A program made the translations under genes and the position numbers. The notes under the pieces were generated by a model, which saw only the letters and a program-made list of their open reading frames with translations, made no database searches and was not told the origin of the DNA. From an uncultured Clostridia bacterium (lineage in GTDB: Bacteria > Bacillota > Clostridia > Lachnospirales > UBA5962), in contig CAMLLW010000001.1 of the NCBI GenBank assembly GCA_946481295.1, positions 62,001 through 126,000 of the forward strand: DNA of 64,000 nt. Direction: 5' to 3'. Below are positions 47,055 through 56,633 of the stretch, in pieces. Each line of letters starts with the position of its first letter. Positions within the stretch are counted from its first letter, which is position 1.

Positions 47055-48314
47055 GTGATGAGAGATTCTGAGAAAGACGTAAAATTTATTAATATTTCAG
47101 ATGTAAAAACTATAAATAATAATGATAATAATAATAATTTTGATAATAATTATAAAAATAGAAGTAAATGGCAAAAAAAATCTATTGCAACTTTAGCATT
47201 AGCTATAGCAATAGGAGGAACAAGTGTTGGATTTGGATTAGGCGCAGGATATAGTTTTATGAATAAATCTAATAATGTTTCAGAAGGAAAATTATCATCA
47301 GAACAAATTGATGGAAAACATGATGTTAATATAGCTCCACTATCTTATAAAGGTTCTGATGTAGATATAGTTAAAATAATTAAAGAAGTACAAGATAGTG
47401 TAGTTAGTATTAACGTTAGTTCTTCAGAACAATTCTTTAATAGAAAAGTAGAATTAGCTAGTGCAGGAAGTGGAATAATCTTTAAAGAAGATGAAGATAA
47501 AATTTATATTGTAACTAATAATCATGTTATTAACGGTGCTGATTCTGTAAATATTTCTATAGATGATGATATTCAAGTAAAAGCTAATTTTGTAGGAAAA
47601 GATCCTGATGCAGATATAGCAGTAATATCTGTTTCTAAAAAAGATATGAAAAAATTAGGTATTACATCTTATAAAATTGCAAAGTTTGGTAACTCTGATT
47701 CAATGGAAGTTGGAGAAACTGTAATAGCTATGGGAAATGCATTAGGTCGTGGTAAATCAGCAACATTAGGTATTATTAGTGTAAAAAGTAAAAATATTAA
47801 AATAGATAATAATACATTTAAAATGATCCAAACAGATGCAGCAATTAATGAAGGTAATAGTGGTGGAGCTTTAATTAATATAAATGGAGAAGTTATTGGA
47901 ATAAATTCAGTTAAAATTTTAGGTGAAGGTGTAGAAGGTATGGGTTATGCTATTCCAGCTTCTGTATTTAAGCCAATAGTTGAAGATATTATTAATCATG
48001 GTTCTGTGAAAAAACCATATATAGGTATAACAGGATATGGTATTACTGAAGAAGTTATGAAAAAATATAATATGCCTTCTGTAGGTGTTTATGTAGTTGA
48101 TGTAGAATCTGATTCAGGTGCAGGCGTTGCAGGTGTTTTACCGGGAGATGTTATTGTAGGATTTAATGGTAAGAAAATAAAAAGTATGGAAGATTTACAA
48201 TCTGAAGTTAAAAAAATAAAAGTTTCAGATTCTGTAGATATAGAAATATTAAGAAATAATAAATCTATACATTATAAAGTAACTATTACTGATTTAAATA
48301 CTAATGATTTTTAA
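47055..48314 (+). CDS. htrA: HtrA/DegP-like serine protease with PDZ domain
   Basis: This 419-aa protein is membrane-anchored by one segment (about 41-66) after an Asn-rich cytoplasmic tail (about 20-35), leaving the protease outside. The trypsin-like domain has the triad H157 (TNNHVING), D187 (DADIAVI) and S269 (NEGNSGGAL), with one PDZ domain at about 320-410. It probably degrades damaged exported proteins. Start is GTG 47055 or ATG 47058, both behind AGGAGGT. It follows a two-component pair, as some htrA genes do. Confidence 0.93.
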   Translation: MMRDSEKDVKFINISDVKTINNNDNNNNFDNNYKNRSKWQKKSIATLALAIAIGGTSVGFGLGAGYSFMNKSNNVSEGKLSSEQIDGKHDVNIAPLSYKGSDVDIVKIIKEVQDSVVSINVSSSEQFFNRKVELASAGSGIIFKEDEDKIYIVTNNHVINGADSVNISIDDDIQVKANFVGKDPDADIAVISVSKKDMKKLGITSYKIAKFGNSDSMEVGETVIAMGNALGRGKSATLGIISVKSKNIKIDNNTFKMIQTDAAINEGNSGGALININGEVIGINSVKILGEGVEGMGYAIPASVFKPIVEDIINHGSVKKPYIGITGYGITEEVMKKYNMPSVGVYVVDVESDSGAGVAGVLPGDVIVGFNGKKIKSMEDLQSEVKKIKVSDSVDIEILRNNKSIHYKVTITDLNTNDF

Positions 48315-48332
48315 AATATTAGATTAATTAAT

Positions 48333-48377
48333 AATAAAAGATTATAACTTTTAATAGTTGAATCTTTTATTTTTTTA
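48333..48377 (+). terminator. terminator after htrA
   Basis: An 11-bp perfect stem (48333-48343 with 48361-48371) is followed by T5. Confidence 0.8.
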
Positions 48378-48401
48378 TATTTTATAATATTATGTAGTAA
48401 A

Positions 48402-48430
48402 TTGACTTTATTATAACGATAATTTATAAT
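48402..48430 (+). promoter_or_regulatory. promoter of nagB
   Basis: TTGACT (48402-48407) and TATAAT (48425-48430) are 17 bp apart. Confidence 0.65.
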
Positions 48431-48458
48431 ATAAAATATGGTAATATTAAATGATAGT

Positions 48459-48483
48459 TTACTTTAATTGTCAAATAAAGTAA
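48459..48483 (+). repeat. inverted repeat in the nagB leader, operator or hairpin candidate
   Basis: TTACTTTA (48459-48466) and TAAAGTAA (48476-48483) are separated by 9 nt and lie about 30-45 nt downstream of the inferred promoter. It could be a repressor site or a short RNA hairpin. Confidence 0.35.
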
Positions 48484-48547
48484 TAAATATTTAGAATTTT
48501 TACATATTTAAAATTATGAATGAAAAGGTTTAAGAGGGGGTGTTACA

Positions 48548-49279
48548 TTGAATTTAGTAGTAGTTAAAGATTATAATGAAATGAGTAATGTATCTGCTAA
48601 TATATTTAAAAATACAATTAATCAAAAATCAAATTCTGTATTAGGGCTTGCAACTGGAAGTACTCCAATTGGTTTATATAAAAGGCTTATAGAGATGAAT
48701 AATAATAAAGAAATAGATTTTAAAAATGTAACAACGATAAATTTGGATGAATATATTGGTCTAGATGAAAAAAATCCTCAAAGTTATAGATATTTTATGG
48801 ATAACAATTTATTTAATTATATAAATATAAAAAAAGAAAATACATTTGTTCCAAATGGGAGAGCTAAAAATTTTGATTTAGAATGTAAAAATTATGATAA
48901 AAGAATACAAGAATTAGGTGGTATAGATTTGCAAGTTCTTGGAATAGGAGCTAATGGACATATTGCATTTAATGAACCATCTGAATATTTAATATCTCAA
49001 ACACATATAACAAATTTAACAAAAAGTACTATTGAAGCTAATTCAAGATTTTTTAATTCAATAAATGATGTTCCTAAACAAGCTATAACTATGGGTATAG
49101 GACAAATAATGAATACTAAAAAAATAATTTTAATGGCGACTGGAAAAGATAAAGTAAAAGCTATAAGAGAACTATTAGAAGGTAATATTACTACAAAAAA
49201 TCCAGCTACAATATTAAATTTACATAAAAATGTTACAGTTATAATAGATGAATTAATAGCTAGAGAAATTAATAGATAA
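48548..49279 (+). CDS. nagB: glucosamine-6-phosphate deaminase
   Basis: This 243-aa enzyme converts glucosamine-6-phosphate to fructose-6-phosphate and ammonia. Family motifs are GLATGSTPIGLYKRL (about 35-49), TINLDEYIGLD with the catalytic Asp, and LGIGANGHIAFNEP with the ring-opening His. The start is TTG 48548 behind GAGGGGG. No nagA is adjacent. It could process sugar delivered by the orphan CelB-type IIC at 5.7 kb if that imports amino sugars, but this is speculation. Confidence 0.95.
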   Translation: MNLVVVKDYNEMSNVSANIFKNTINQKSNSVLGLATGSTPIGLYKRLIEMNNNKEIDFKNVTTINLDEYIGLDEKNPQSYRYFMDNNLFNYINIKKENTFVPNGRAKNFDLECKNYDKRIQELGGIDLQVLGIGANGHIAFNEPSEYLISQTHITNLTKSTIEANSRFFNSINDVPKQAITMGIGQIMNTKKIILMATGKDKVKAIRELLEGNITTKNPATILNLHKNVTVIIDELIAREINR

Positions 49280-49304
49280 TTAAATAAAATAATATAATTA
49301 ACTT

Positions 49305-49358
49305 TTACCTTACTATAATACCTAAGAGATAAAATAGGTTTTTAAAGTAAGGTTTTTA
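49305..49358 (+). terminator. terminator after nagB
   Basis: A two-part hairpin has an outer stem ACCTTACT/AGTAAGGT (49307-49314 with 49346-49353) and an inner ACCTA/TAGGT, then TTTTT. Confidence 0.7.
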
Positions 49359-49484
49359 TATTTACTATTAAAAATAAAATAATATATATGTGTTTTGTAA
49401 TATTTAATAAATTTTATTATATAACATGTAAAATATAATGTTATAATATATTATTAATAATAATCAAAGTAAGTTGGAGGAAAA

Positions 49485-50843
49485 ATGACTAAAAAGATAA
49501 ATTGTGATTTAAAGATAGTAGATATGCAATTTCCTAATATAGGAATAGGATATTATGATGGAAAAAAGGTAAAAGTTAAAAATTCTTTAAAAGGACAAGT
49601 TTTAAATGTTAATATAAGTAAAAAGAGAAAATCATATGAAGGGAAGATTATAGATATAGTTTCTAAAGCTAATGAAGAAATAATACCTGATTGCATAGAT
49701 TTTGATTTATGTGGTGGTTGTACTTATCAAAATATACCTTATGAATATGAGTTAGAGATTAAAAAAAATATAGTATTAGATTTATTTGATAAAGAAGATA
49801 TAAAAGATTTTAAATTTTTAGATATAGAACCTGCGCCATCTTTTAAAAATTATAGAAATAAGATGGAATTTTCTTTTGGTGATAATGAAAAAGGTGGAAA
49901 ATTAGCATTAGGAATGCATAAAAGAAATAGTTATTATGAAGTAGTAACTAGTAAAAATTGTAATATTATTGATGAAAATTATAAGAAAATTTTAATTACA
50001 GTTTTAGAATTTTTTAAATCTAAAGATTTAAAATTTTATCATAAGTCTACTCGTGAAGGAGTTTTAAGACATCTTATAATAAGAAAAGGAGAATTTACAA
50101 AAGAAATTTTAATAAATTTAGTTACAACATCTAATTTAAATATAGATTTAAATGATTTAGTTGATGAACTTTTAAATTTAAAATTAGATGCTAAAATAGT
50201 AGGTATTTTACATACTATTAATGACTCTATTGCAGATATTGTAAAAGCAGATAAAGTAAATATACTATTTGGTAAAGATTTTTATAGAGAAATATTATTA
50301 GGATTAGAATTTAAAGTATCAGCTTTTTCATTTTTTCAAACAAATTCTGCTGGAGCACAAAAATTATATTCTACAGTAAAGGAATTTTTATCTGATTCTA
50401 AGGATAAAATTATTTTTGATTTGTATTGTGGTACTGGTACTATAGCCCAAATTGTAAGTGAAAATGCTAAAAAAGTAATTGGTATAGAAATTATAGAAGA
50501 AGCTATAGAATCTGCTAAAGAAAATGCTAAATTAAATAATATAGAAAATTGTGAATTTATATCAGGAGATGTATTAACAACAGTAAGTACTTTAAAAGAT
50601 AAGCCAGATATAATTATTTTAGATCCTCCTAGAGATGGTATACATCCAAAAGCTATTCAAAAAATAATAGACTTTAACGCAAAAAAAATAATTTATATAT
50701 CTTGTAAACCAACATCATTAGTTAGAGATTTGAAAATTTTTTTAGAAAACAATTATAAAATAGAAAAAGTAAAATTACATGATATGTTCCCAAGAACCTA
50801 TCATGTTGAAACAGTAGTAGAATTAAAAAAAATTAATATATAG
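49485..50843 (+). CDS. rlmD: 23S rRNA (uracil-5-)-methyltransferase, RlmD/RlmCD type
   Basis: This 452-aa enzyme methylates uracil in 23S rRNA. It has an N-terminal TRAM domain (about 3-60), iron-sulfur cysteines C70, C76 and C79 plus one near 161 (SKNCNII), and a C-terminal SAM-dependent methyltransferase with FDLYCGTGTIAQ, LDPPRDG and the catalytic Cys in ISCKPTSLVRDL. RlmD, RlmC and tRNA TrmA-like members cannot be fully separated by eye; Gram-positives often have one enzyme for two sites. Confidence 0.9.
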   Translation: MTKKINCDLKIVDMQFPNIGIGYYDGKKVKVKNSLKGQVLNVNISKKRKSYEGKIIDIVSKANEEIIPDCIDFDLCGGCTYQNIPYEYELEIKKNIVLDLFDKEDIKDFKFLDIEPAPSFKNYRNKMEFSFGDNEKGGKLALGMHKRNSYYEVVTSKNCNIIDENYKKILITVLEFFKSKDLKFYHKSTREGVLRHLIIRKGEFTKEILINLVTTSNLNIDLNDLVDELLNLKLDAKIVGILHTINDSIADIVKADKVNILFGKDFYREILLGLEFKVSAFSFFQTNSAGAQKLYSTVKEFLSDSKDKIIFDLYCGTGTIAQIVSENAKKVIGIEIIEEAIESAKENAKLNNIENCEFISGDVLTTVSTLKDKPDIIILDPPRDGIHPKAIQKIIDFNAKKIIYISCKPTSLVRDLKIFLENNYKIEKVKLHDMFPRTYHVETVVELKKINI

Positions 50844-50849
50844 TAATAT

Positions 50850-50881
50850 AAAGGATGTTGTAGAACAATATCCTTTTATTT
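50850..50881 (+). terminator. terminator after rlmD
   Basis: A 12-bp stem (AAAGGATGTTGT with ACAATATCCTTT, one G-U pair) and AGA loop precedes TTATTT. Confidence 0.75.
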
Positions 50882-51033
50882 ATATGCGATTTAGTATAGT
50901 AAAGAGGTTTTAATAAATACAAAAAATATATAATAGGAAATTAATTATTATATAAATTGTACATAAATAGTGTAGAGAGTGCACTTATTACACACCCTAC
51001 TACCCTGTTTAAAGATAATTAAAATTAATTAAA

Positions 51034-51435
51034 CTATCTTCTATTATTACGTTTATTAATACCTGCTAGACGTTCATTTGAATCTTTTAGCCATTCTTTA
51101 AATTTTTCTTCAAATAATAAATTTGGATCTAAGGCTTCTTTAGCATGGTTATTATTTTGTTTTTTTGAATTAAATTTACGTTCTGTTTTTTTAGAAGATG
51201 GTAAAGCATCCTTTATAGATAATGATACTTTATTGTTTTCATTGTCTATAGAAAGTATTTTAACATTGACAATATCACCAATTTTTAAATATTTATTAAT
51301 ATCTTGCACATATTCTGTAGATATATTAGATACGTGGACTAAACCTTGTATATTATCGTTTATTAAAACAATTGCTCCAAAAGGTTTTATTTTGATTACT
51401 TTGCCTTCTACTATATTTCCTACTTCGATATTCAT
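51034..51435 (-). CDS. S1-domain RNA-binding protein (general stress protein 13 type)
   Basis: This 133-aa protein contains one S1 domain at about 1-72 (VGNIVEGKVIKIKPFGAIVLI, GLVHVSNIS, VKILSIDNENNKVSLSIKDA). A basic Lys/Asn-rich linker and a conserved-looking tail (LFEEKFKEWLKDSNERL) follow. It resembles B. subtilis YugI/GSP13 and the clostridial S1 proteins near translation genes. A role in RNA binding or ribosome association is inferred. RBS AGGAGTG precedes the ATG on the minus strand. Confidence 0.85.
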   Translation of the reverse strand: MNIEVGNIVEGKVIKIKPFGAIVLINDNIQGLVHVSNISTEYVQDINKYLKIGDIVNVKILSIDNENNKVSLSIKDALPSSKKTERKFNSKKQNNNHAKEALDPNLLFEEKFKEWLKDSNERLAGINKRNNRR

Positions 51436-51660
51436 TAAAACACTCCTAATTTTATTAATAAAAATTTATATAAATAATATTGAAATTATACCATATAAAA
51501 TTATAAAAAACAAATATTTAAGTGATGTAGAGGATCAAAAATAAATATTACATCCATAAATTTTTAAATTACAATAAGTATTATTTATTTTTATATGTTA
51601 ATAATAATATAGGTGCTTATAAATTTATTTTAAAATACTTATAAAAGGAGAGATTAAATT

Positions 51661-52086
51661 ATGTTTGATTTAATTCCATTTGGAAAAAGAGACAAAGATA
51701 TATTTGATTATTTAGATACTATTGAAAGAAAATTTTTTGAAGAAAGCAATAGGGCATTTAATAATTTTAGAATAGATATAAAAGATAATGGTGATCGTTA
51801 TAAATTAATGGCTGACTTACCTGGTATTGAAAAAAAAGACATAAATATAGAAGTTAAAAATGATGTTTTAGTAATTAAGGCTGAATTAAACGAAGAAGTA
51901 GAGAAAAAATCTAATGAAAACTATATACACAAAGAACGTAAACATGGGATTTTTACAAGAAGTTTTAATATAAGTAATGTTAAAAAAGATGAAATTACAG
52001 CTGATTATAAAAATGGTGTTTTAACATTAGAACTACCTAAAAAAGAAATTAAACAACCTGAAAATTTAAAAATAGAAATTAAATAA
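51661..52086 (+). CDS. small heat shock protein, Hsp20/alpha-crystallin family
   Basis: This 141-aa ATP-independent holdase has the alpha-crystallin domain at about 40-130 (DLPGIEKKDINIEVKNDVLVI) and the C-terminal ADYKNGVLTLELPK signature. The partner-binding IxI-like tail (LKIEIK) ends the protein. No CIRCE element is visible upstream, so control by HrcA is not suggested. Confidence 0.93.
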   Translation: MFDLIPFGKRDKDIFDYLDTIERKFFEESNRAFNNFRIDIKDNGDRYKLMADLPGIEKKDINIEVKNDVLVIKAELNEEVEKKSNENYIHKERKHGIFTRSFNISNVKKDEITADYKNGVLTLELPKKEIKQPENLKIEIK

Positions 52087-52128
52087 TAAAAAGCTTTAAC
52101 TAGTTTTAGTTAAAGCTTTTTATTATTT
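52083..52128 (+). terminator. terminator after hsp20
   Basis: A long perfect stem with AAAAAGCTTTAACT and its complement is followed by TTTTTATTATTT. Confidence 0.85.
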
Positions 52129-52223
52129 AAAAGTTATATACTTAATTGCACTAAAATTTAAAATAGAACATATTATTTAATGAGGCTTGTTTTTACCTCA
52201 TTTATAGAAAGGAGAATGCATTT

Positions 52224-52553
52224 ATGGAGTTTGATTTTTTAAATTATATACAACAAAATGCATTAATTTTAATACCAGTATTATATATAATAGGAATATT
52301 CATAAGTAAAGCAGAAGATGTAGATAATAAGCATATTCCGATAATACTATTATTTATTAGTATAGTTTTTTCATTAGGTTACTTAGGTATTTCTTTTAAT
52401 AGTGTAATTCAAGGAGTTTTAATAGCAGGTGTAACTGTTTTAAGTCATCAAATTGTTAAACAACATAATTCTAAAGATAATAATGCTACAAATATAGAAA
52501 ATGATAAAGATTTAAAAAATGAAAATGATAATATAAAAAATAAAAGTAATTAG
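52224..52553 (+). CDS. phage holin-like small membrane protein, orphan
   Basis: This 109-aa protein has three hydrophobic segments (about 14-27, 38-55 and 62-76) followed by a highly charged Asn/Asp/Lys tail. It resembles the holin 5_2/BhlA-like families. No endolysin, tail or other phage gene is nearby; the closest peptidoglycan enzyme is the transglycosylase at 41.7 kb. It could be a domesticated holin, a bacteriocin-associated protein or an unrelated small membrane protein. It is flanked by terminators, so it is monocistronic. Confidence 0.6.
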   Translation: MEFDFLNYIQQNALILIPVLYIIGIFISKAEDVDNKHIPIILLFISIVFSLGYLGISFNSVIQGVLIAGVTVLSHQIVKQHNSKDNNATNIENDKDLKNENDNIKNKSN

Positions 52554-52565
52554 TATATTAAAAAT

Positions 52566-52597
52566 AAAGGGGCTACTTAATTTTGCCCCTTTGTTTT
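52566..52597. terminator. terminator between the holin-like gene and the converging chemoreceptor
   Basis: AAAGGGGC / GCCCCTTT (52566-52573 with 52585-52592) is unusually GC-rich for this sequence and is followed by GTTTTATT. Confidence 0.8.
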
Positions 52598-52598
52598 A

Positions 52599-54860
52599 TT
52601 AATTTTTTAGTTCATTAATATCAAAACTTGAAATTAAGTTATTTAGATTTTCTGTTTGTAAGAATAATTCTTGTGATAATAGTGATGTTTCTTTTGTTAT
52701 ATTAGTATTAGATTGAGCTATAAAAGAAATTTCATGTATTCCTGCATTAATACTTTCTAAAGATTTATATTGTTTATTTGATGAGTTATCAACTTCTACA
52801 ATAAGATTTGACATATTATTAATATGTTCTATTATACCGGTTAATGTTTTAGCAGTTTCATTTGCCATTTGAGAACCAACTTCAGCCTTTGATATAGAAT
52901 TTTCTATAAGCTGGCCTGTTTCTTGTGCTGCATTTTTACTTCTTTGAGCTAATTCTCTAACTTCTTCTGCAACTACTGCAAACCCTTTTCCATGATCTCC
53001 TGCTCTGGCAGCTTCTACAGCTGCATTAAGTGCTAATAAGTTAGTTTGAAATGCTATATCATTTATAACTTTTATTATTTTAGAAATATTTTTTGAAGCT
53101 TCATTTATATCTCCTATTGAGACTAACATTTTTTTCATATCTTCATTACCTAATTTTGCACTTTCTTTTGTTTTTAAAGCAAGTTCATTTGTTTTATTTG
53201 TATTAATAGTTGATGTTTTAATTTGTTCAAAAATTGTATCTATAGAATTATCTAATTTTTGTATAGATTCGGCTTGTTCTATTGCACCTTGAGACATTTG
53301 CATATTAATTTGAGACATTTGAGCAACATTAGAAGCAACTTGTTTACTAGAATTATTTATTTCTTTAATTAAAGTTCCAAGTTTATCTGAAATCTTATTA
53401 ATAGAATTTTTTATAATATCAAATTCTCCAATGTATTCTTTATCTATATTTATAGATAAATTACCATCACTAATTTTTTGAAGATTTTCAGAAATTTCAA
53501 ATATATAATTTCTTATATTTTCTATAGAATAATTTGCTGAAATTTTAATTTGTTCAAAATCACCCTTATATTCTCCTAAAATAGATGTATTAAAGTTTCC
53601 TTGTGATATATCTAAAAATACATTTATAACTTCTTCTATAGGTTTAAAACATGTTATTACTAGTTCATTTAAATTATTGCTTAAGATTCTCCAATCTCCA
53701 TTATAATTATTTTCATTTATTCTAACGGATAAATCTCCCTCTTTTGCACATACTGCAAGATTATTTATTTCATTATTTATTTGTTTTAAATTTTTTTGAA
53801 GAAGATTTACTTGATCATTAAATATAGATTTTTTTCCAGGTAATTGTTTAAGTTTTGCATTAAAATTACCATTAGCATATTCATTTATAACATTAAGTAT
53901 TTCTGTAGTATCTTGTATTAAATATTTTACAGTTTTATTTACTCCTATAGCTACTTGTTTATAATCACCTGTAAATTTTTTTTCGTCTATTTGGTAATCT
54001 ATATCACCATTTTTAAATTCATTAGATAAAGTATTTATATCGCAAATACATTCTTTAAATATATTTATCATATTGTCTATAGAGTTAGAAAGTTGATCAA
54101 ATTCTGTTTTACCATCTGTATATAAATTTATAGATAAATTACCGTTAGAAACTTCTGATGCAGAATTTATTAATCTTTTTATAGCATTAAGAATTGATTT
54201 AATAACCCAAAATGATATTAAAGTTGCTAAAATCATTACAATAAAAATAATAGATATATTTTCTATATTAAGTTTATGGATATTTTTTAAGTTTAATAAA
54301 TTTTCTGATTGAGAATTTTCTAATGTGAATTTATATAATAAATTTAGTTTTTGATTTAAAACTTCTGTACTTTTTGCTGCTTCACTATTTATCTTATTTT
54401 TACTTACATCTTTAGTTATTAAAATATTAGAAAATTGATCAATATAAGTATTTTTATATTTATTAGCTATTTCAGTAATTTCTGAAAAATATTCTAAGTA
54501 TTTTTCTTTTTGATTTTCTGATAAATTAGGATCTTGTTTTACTGCATCTATATATTCCTCTTCTAAATAATCTAAAGTATCATATTGATCTTTAAGATCA
54601 TTTAACTTATCTTCAATATTATTAAAATCCGGATTAATTATAGCCTGAAAACAAGTTATTCTGATATTTGCAAACTCTGTTAAAATTTCTGAACAAATAA
54701 TTGCTCTTTTTTGAGAAAAATTTATCATTGTTTGATAACTGGAAGTAAGTTTTGAAATTGATAAAACTGAATTAATAGATATTATTAACGAAGCACATAC
54801 AGTAAATAAAAAGGATAAAATAAGTTTTGTTTTTAATTTCATATTTTTAAATAAATACAT
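52599..54860 (-). CDS. methyl-accepting chemotaxis protein with six HAMP-like repeats
   Basis: This 753-aa receptor has an N-terminal membrane segment (about 10-32), a helical extracellular domain (about 33-195), a second membrane segment (about 198-220) and then an array of HAMP-like units. I count six, each starting with an (N/D/E/Q)G(N/D)(L/F/I) turn: about 240, 291, 332, 378, 425 and 472. The C-terminal signalling hairpin (about 570-640) is canonical: [22 protein letters not shown]. No PAS or cache motif was recognised and the ligand is unknown. The ATG at 54860 follows GGGGGGT; MKLKTKL six residues on is an alternative. It is paralogous to the receptor at 56.7 kb. Confidence 0.92.
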   Translation of the reverse strand: MYLFKNMKLKTKLILSFLFTVCASLIISINSVLSISKLTSSYQTMINFSQKRAIICSEILTEFANIRITCFQAIINPDFNNIEDKLNDLKDQYDTLDYLEEEYIDAVKQDPNLSENQKEKYLEYFSEITEIANKYKNTYIDQFSNILITKDVSKNKINSEAAKSTEVLNQKLNLLYKFTLENSQSENLLNLKNIHKLNIENISIIFIVMILATLISFWVIKSILNAIKRLINSASEVSNGNLSINLYTDGKTEFDQLSNSIDNMINIFKECICDINTLSNEFKNGDIDYQIDEKKFTGDYKQVAIGVNKTVKYLIQDTTEILNVINEYANGNFNAKLKQLPGKKSIFNDQVNLLQKNLKQINNEINNLAVCAKEGDLSVRINENNYNGDWRILSNNLNELVITCFKPIEEVINVFLDISQGNFNTSILGEYKGDFEQIKISANYSIENIRNYIFEISENLQKISDGNLSINIDKEYIGEFDIIKNSINKISDKLGTLIKEINNSSKQVASNVAQMSQINMQMSQGAIEQAESIQKLDNSIDTIFEQIKTSTINTNKTNELALKTKESAKLGNEDMKKMLVSIGDINEASKNISKIIKVINDIAFQTNLLALNAAVEAARAGDHGKGFAVVAEEVRELAQRSKNAAQETGQLIENSISKAEVGSQMANETAKTLTGIIEHINNMSNLIVEVDNSSNKQYKSLESINAGIHEISFIAQSNTNITKETSLLSQELFLQTENLNNLISSFDINELKN

Positions 54861-54974
54861 AAAAACCCCCCGTTTTCAGTATACAATATAATAAGATAAA
54901 TTATTTTACTCTATATTATATTTTAATAACGAACTATGTTAAAAAAATTTTATTATTTTATTATATTTTTTTAT

Positions 54975-55007
54975 ATATAATAAAGTATAGTTTGTACTTT
55001 ATTATAT
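54975..55007. repeat. 13-bp inverted repeat between the divergent receptor and reductase genes
   Basis: Perfect arms at 54975-54987 and 54995-55007 are separated by TAGTTTG. There is no T run after either arm. It lies roughly midway between two divergent genes, where an operator could sit. Confidence 0.45.
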
Positions 55008-55140
55008 CTATGATATATAAATAGATAACTAGTACAAAATTTAATAATTTATTATAAAATTAATTAAGTTTTAAATTTAATTAATTTATAGTAAAATATT
55101 AATAAGATAAATATTAAATATTTTAGTAGGAGAGAAACAA

Positions 55141-55767
55141 ATGAAAATATTAGCTTTAAATGGTAGCCCTAAAAAAAATGGAAATACACATGCAGTTTTA
55201 GAACTTATAGAAAAAGAAGCATTAAGTCAAGATGTAGAAATAGAAATAATTAATATTGGAGATAAAAATATACATGGATGTATAGCATGTGAATATTGCA
55301 AAAGATCAGAAGAAAAAAAATGTGTATTTAAAGAAGATATTTTAAATGAAGTTGTAGAAAAAATGGCTGATGCTGATGGAATAATAATAGGTTCTCCAGT
55401 TTATTATGCAGGTATAAATGGAACACTTAAATCTTTTTTAGATAGAGCATTTTATAGTAATAGTCAAAGATTTAAATATAAAGTAGGTTTTGGCTTTACT
55501 GTATCTAGACGATCTGGAGAAGTTGCAGCTTTTAATCAAATAAATAATTATTTTAATTTAGCAGAAATGATTATACCACCATCACAATATTGGAATGTTA
55601 TACATGGATTAACACCTAATGAAGTATTACAAGATGGAGAAGGTATACAAACTATACTTAAAAGTACAAAAAGTATGATATGGCTATTAAAAAATTTAGA
55701 ATTTTCTAAAGATAGTATAAATAAGCCAGAAAAAGAAAAAAGAGTTGTAACAAATTTTATAAGATAA
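55141..55767 (+). CDS. NAD(P)H-dependent FMN reductase / flavodoxin-like oxidoreductase
   Basis: This 208-aa protein has a flavodoxin-like fold: phosphate-binding loop NGSPKKNGNTH (6-16) and GSPVYYAGINGTLKSFLDR (about 81-99). A Cys-rich segment GCIACEYCKRSEEKKC lies near 46-61, as in the iron-sulfur flavoprotein-like branch. It may reduce flavins, quinones or metals; the substrate is unknown. The gene has GGAGAG at 55130-55135 and ends at a terminator shared with the converging membrane protein. Confidence 0.85.
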   Translation: MKILALNGSPKKNGNTHAVLELIEKEALSQDVEIEIINIGDKNIHGCIACEYCKRSEEKKCVFKEDILNEVVEKMADADGIIIGSPVYYAGINGTLKSFLDRAFYSNSQRFKYKVGFGFTVSRRSGEVAAFNQINNYFNLAEMIIPPSQYWNVIHGLTPNEVLQDGEGIQTILKSTKSMIWLLKNLEFSKDSINKPEKEKRVVTNFIR

Positions 55768-55792
55768 AAAGCTTGATAAATATCAAGCTTTT
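55767..55792. terminator. bidirectional terminator between the FMN reductase and BI-1 genes
   Basis: AAAAGCTTGATA / TATCAAGCTTTT is a 12-bp perfect stem with a two-base loop. It touches the last base of one stop codon and the first bases of the other. Confidence 0.75.
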
Positions 55793-56510
55793 AATCATCC
55801 ATCCTAGAAAATACTTGTAGAAATTTTAAGAAAATATTAATGAAGTCTAAATATAATGTTAGTGCTCCCATTAAAATTACTTTTTTAAAACCTTCACTTT
55901 CTTCCATTTCTCCATTACAGTAATTTAGATACATATTTTTTAAAGTTTGCATGTCATATGCTGTTAAACCTATAAATAAAAATAATCCTGCAATACATAA
56001 AGCCCAATCTAATCCTGAACTTTTAGTAAAAAATATATTAATTACACTTAAAATTAAAACACCCATTAAAGCCATAATTAAATAGGTACCAAAACCAGTT
56101 AAATCTTTATTTGTTGTGGCACCAAATACTGCCATTACACCAAAAGTAACACCTGCTGCTAAAAATGCTTGCATTACAGTTATACCTGTAAAACTTAAAA
56201 GTACAACACTAAATGTAACACCATTAAGTACAGAATAAAGAATAAATAAAAATTTTAAAGTACTATATGAAAAAGAATTAATAGCAAACGAAATAAAAAA
56301 TACTAATATAACTTCAACAATAGGTATTGCAAATAATATCCAAGAATTATTAATAAAGAATAGACTAACTGCGGGTGAATATTTAAATGAATAAGTAATA
56401 GCAAATGCAGTTAAAAAAGTTGCAATTAAACCTAAAAACATCAATCCAAATACTTTAGATATAAAAGAATTTAAGTTATTTTGATAATAACTTGTAGTAT
56501 CTGCTCTCAT
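55791..56510 (-). CDS. Bax inhibitor-1 (BI-1)/YccA family membrane protein
   Basis: This 239-aa protein has seven hydrophobic segments and the family features GLMFLGLIATFLTAF near the N-terminus and GLTAYDMQTLKNMY (about 181-194). Bacterial members such as BsYetJ are pH-sensitive calcium leak channels; here the function is unproven. The C-terminal YLDFINIFLKFLQVF is standard. The ATG at 56510 is behind AAGGAGG on the minus strand. Confidence 0.9.
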   Translation of the reverse strand: MRADTTSYYQNNLNSFISKVFGLMFLGLIATFLTAFAITYSFKYSPAVSLFFINNSWILFAIPIVEVILVFFISFAINSFSYSTLKFLFILYSVLNGVTFSVVLLSFTGITVMQAFLAAGVTFGVMAVFGATTNKDLTGFGTYLIMALMGVLILSVINIFFTKSSGLDWALCIAGLFLFIGLTAYDMQTLKNMYLNYCNGEMEESEGFKKVILMGALTLYLDFINIFLKFLQVFSRMDD

Positions 56511-56633
56511 ATAAATCCTCCTTAAATTTTAATTTTGTTTTTATTATATTACATATATATTTAAAATACTATACTAAAATTTTGATAATTATCCATAAAC
56601 AAGATATTAAGCTAAAATATATAATATATACCA

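Noticed and set aside
51436-51660. CIRCE or other HrcA operator upstream of hsp20
   Set aside because: No TTAGCACTC half-site or its inverted partner is visible; only AT-rich sequence and imperfect repeats.
52224-52553. Prophage remnant around the holin-like gene
   Set aside because: No integrase, tail, endolysin or attachment repeat is nearby; flanking genes are ordinary chromosome genes with their own terminators.
54841-55010. Sigma-D promoter for the first chemoreceptor
   Set aside because: The upstream minus strand contains no CCGAT-type -10 at a suitable distance.
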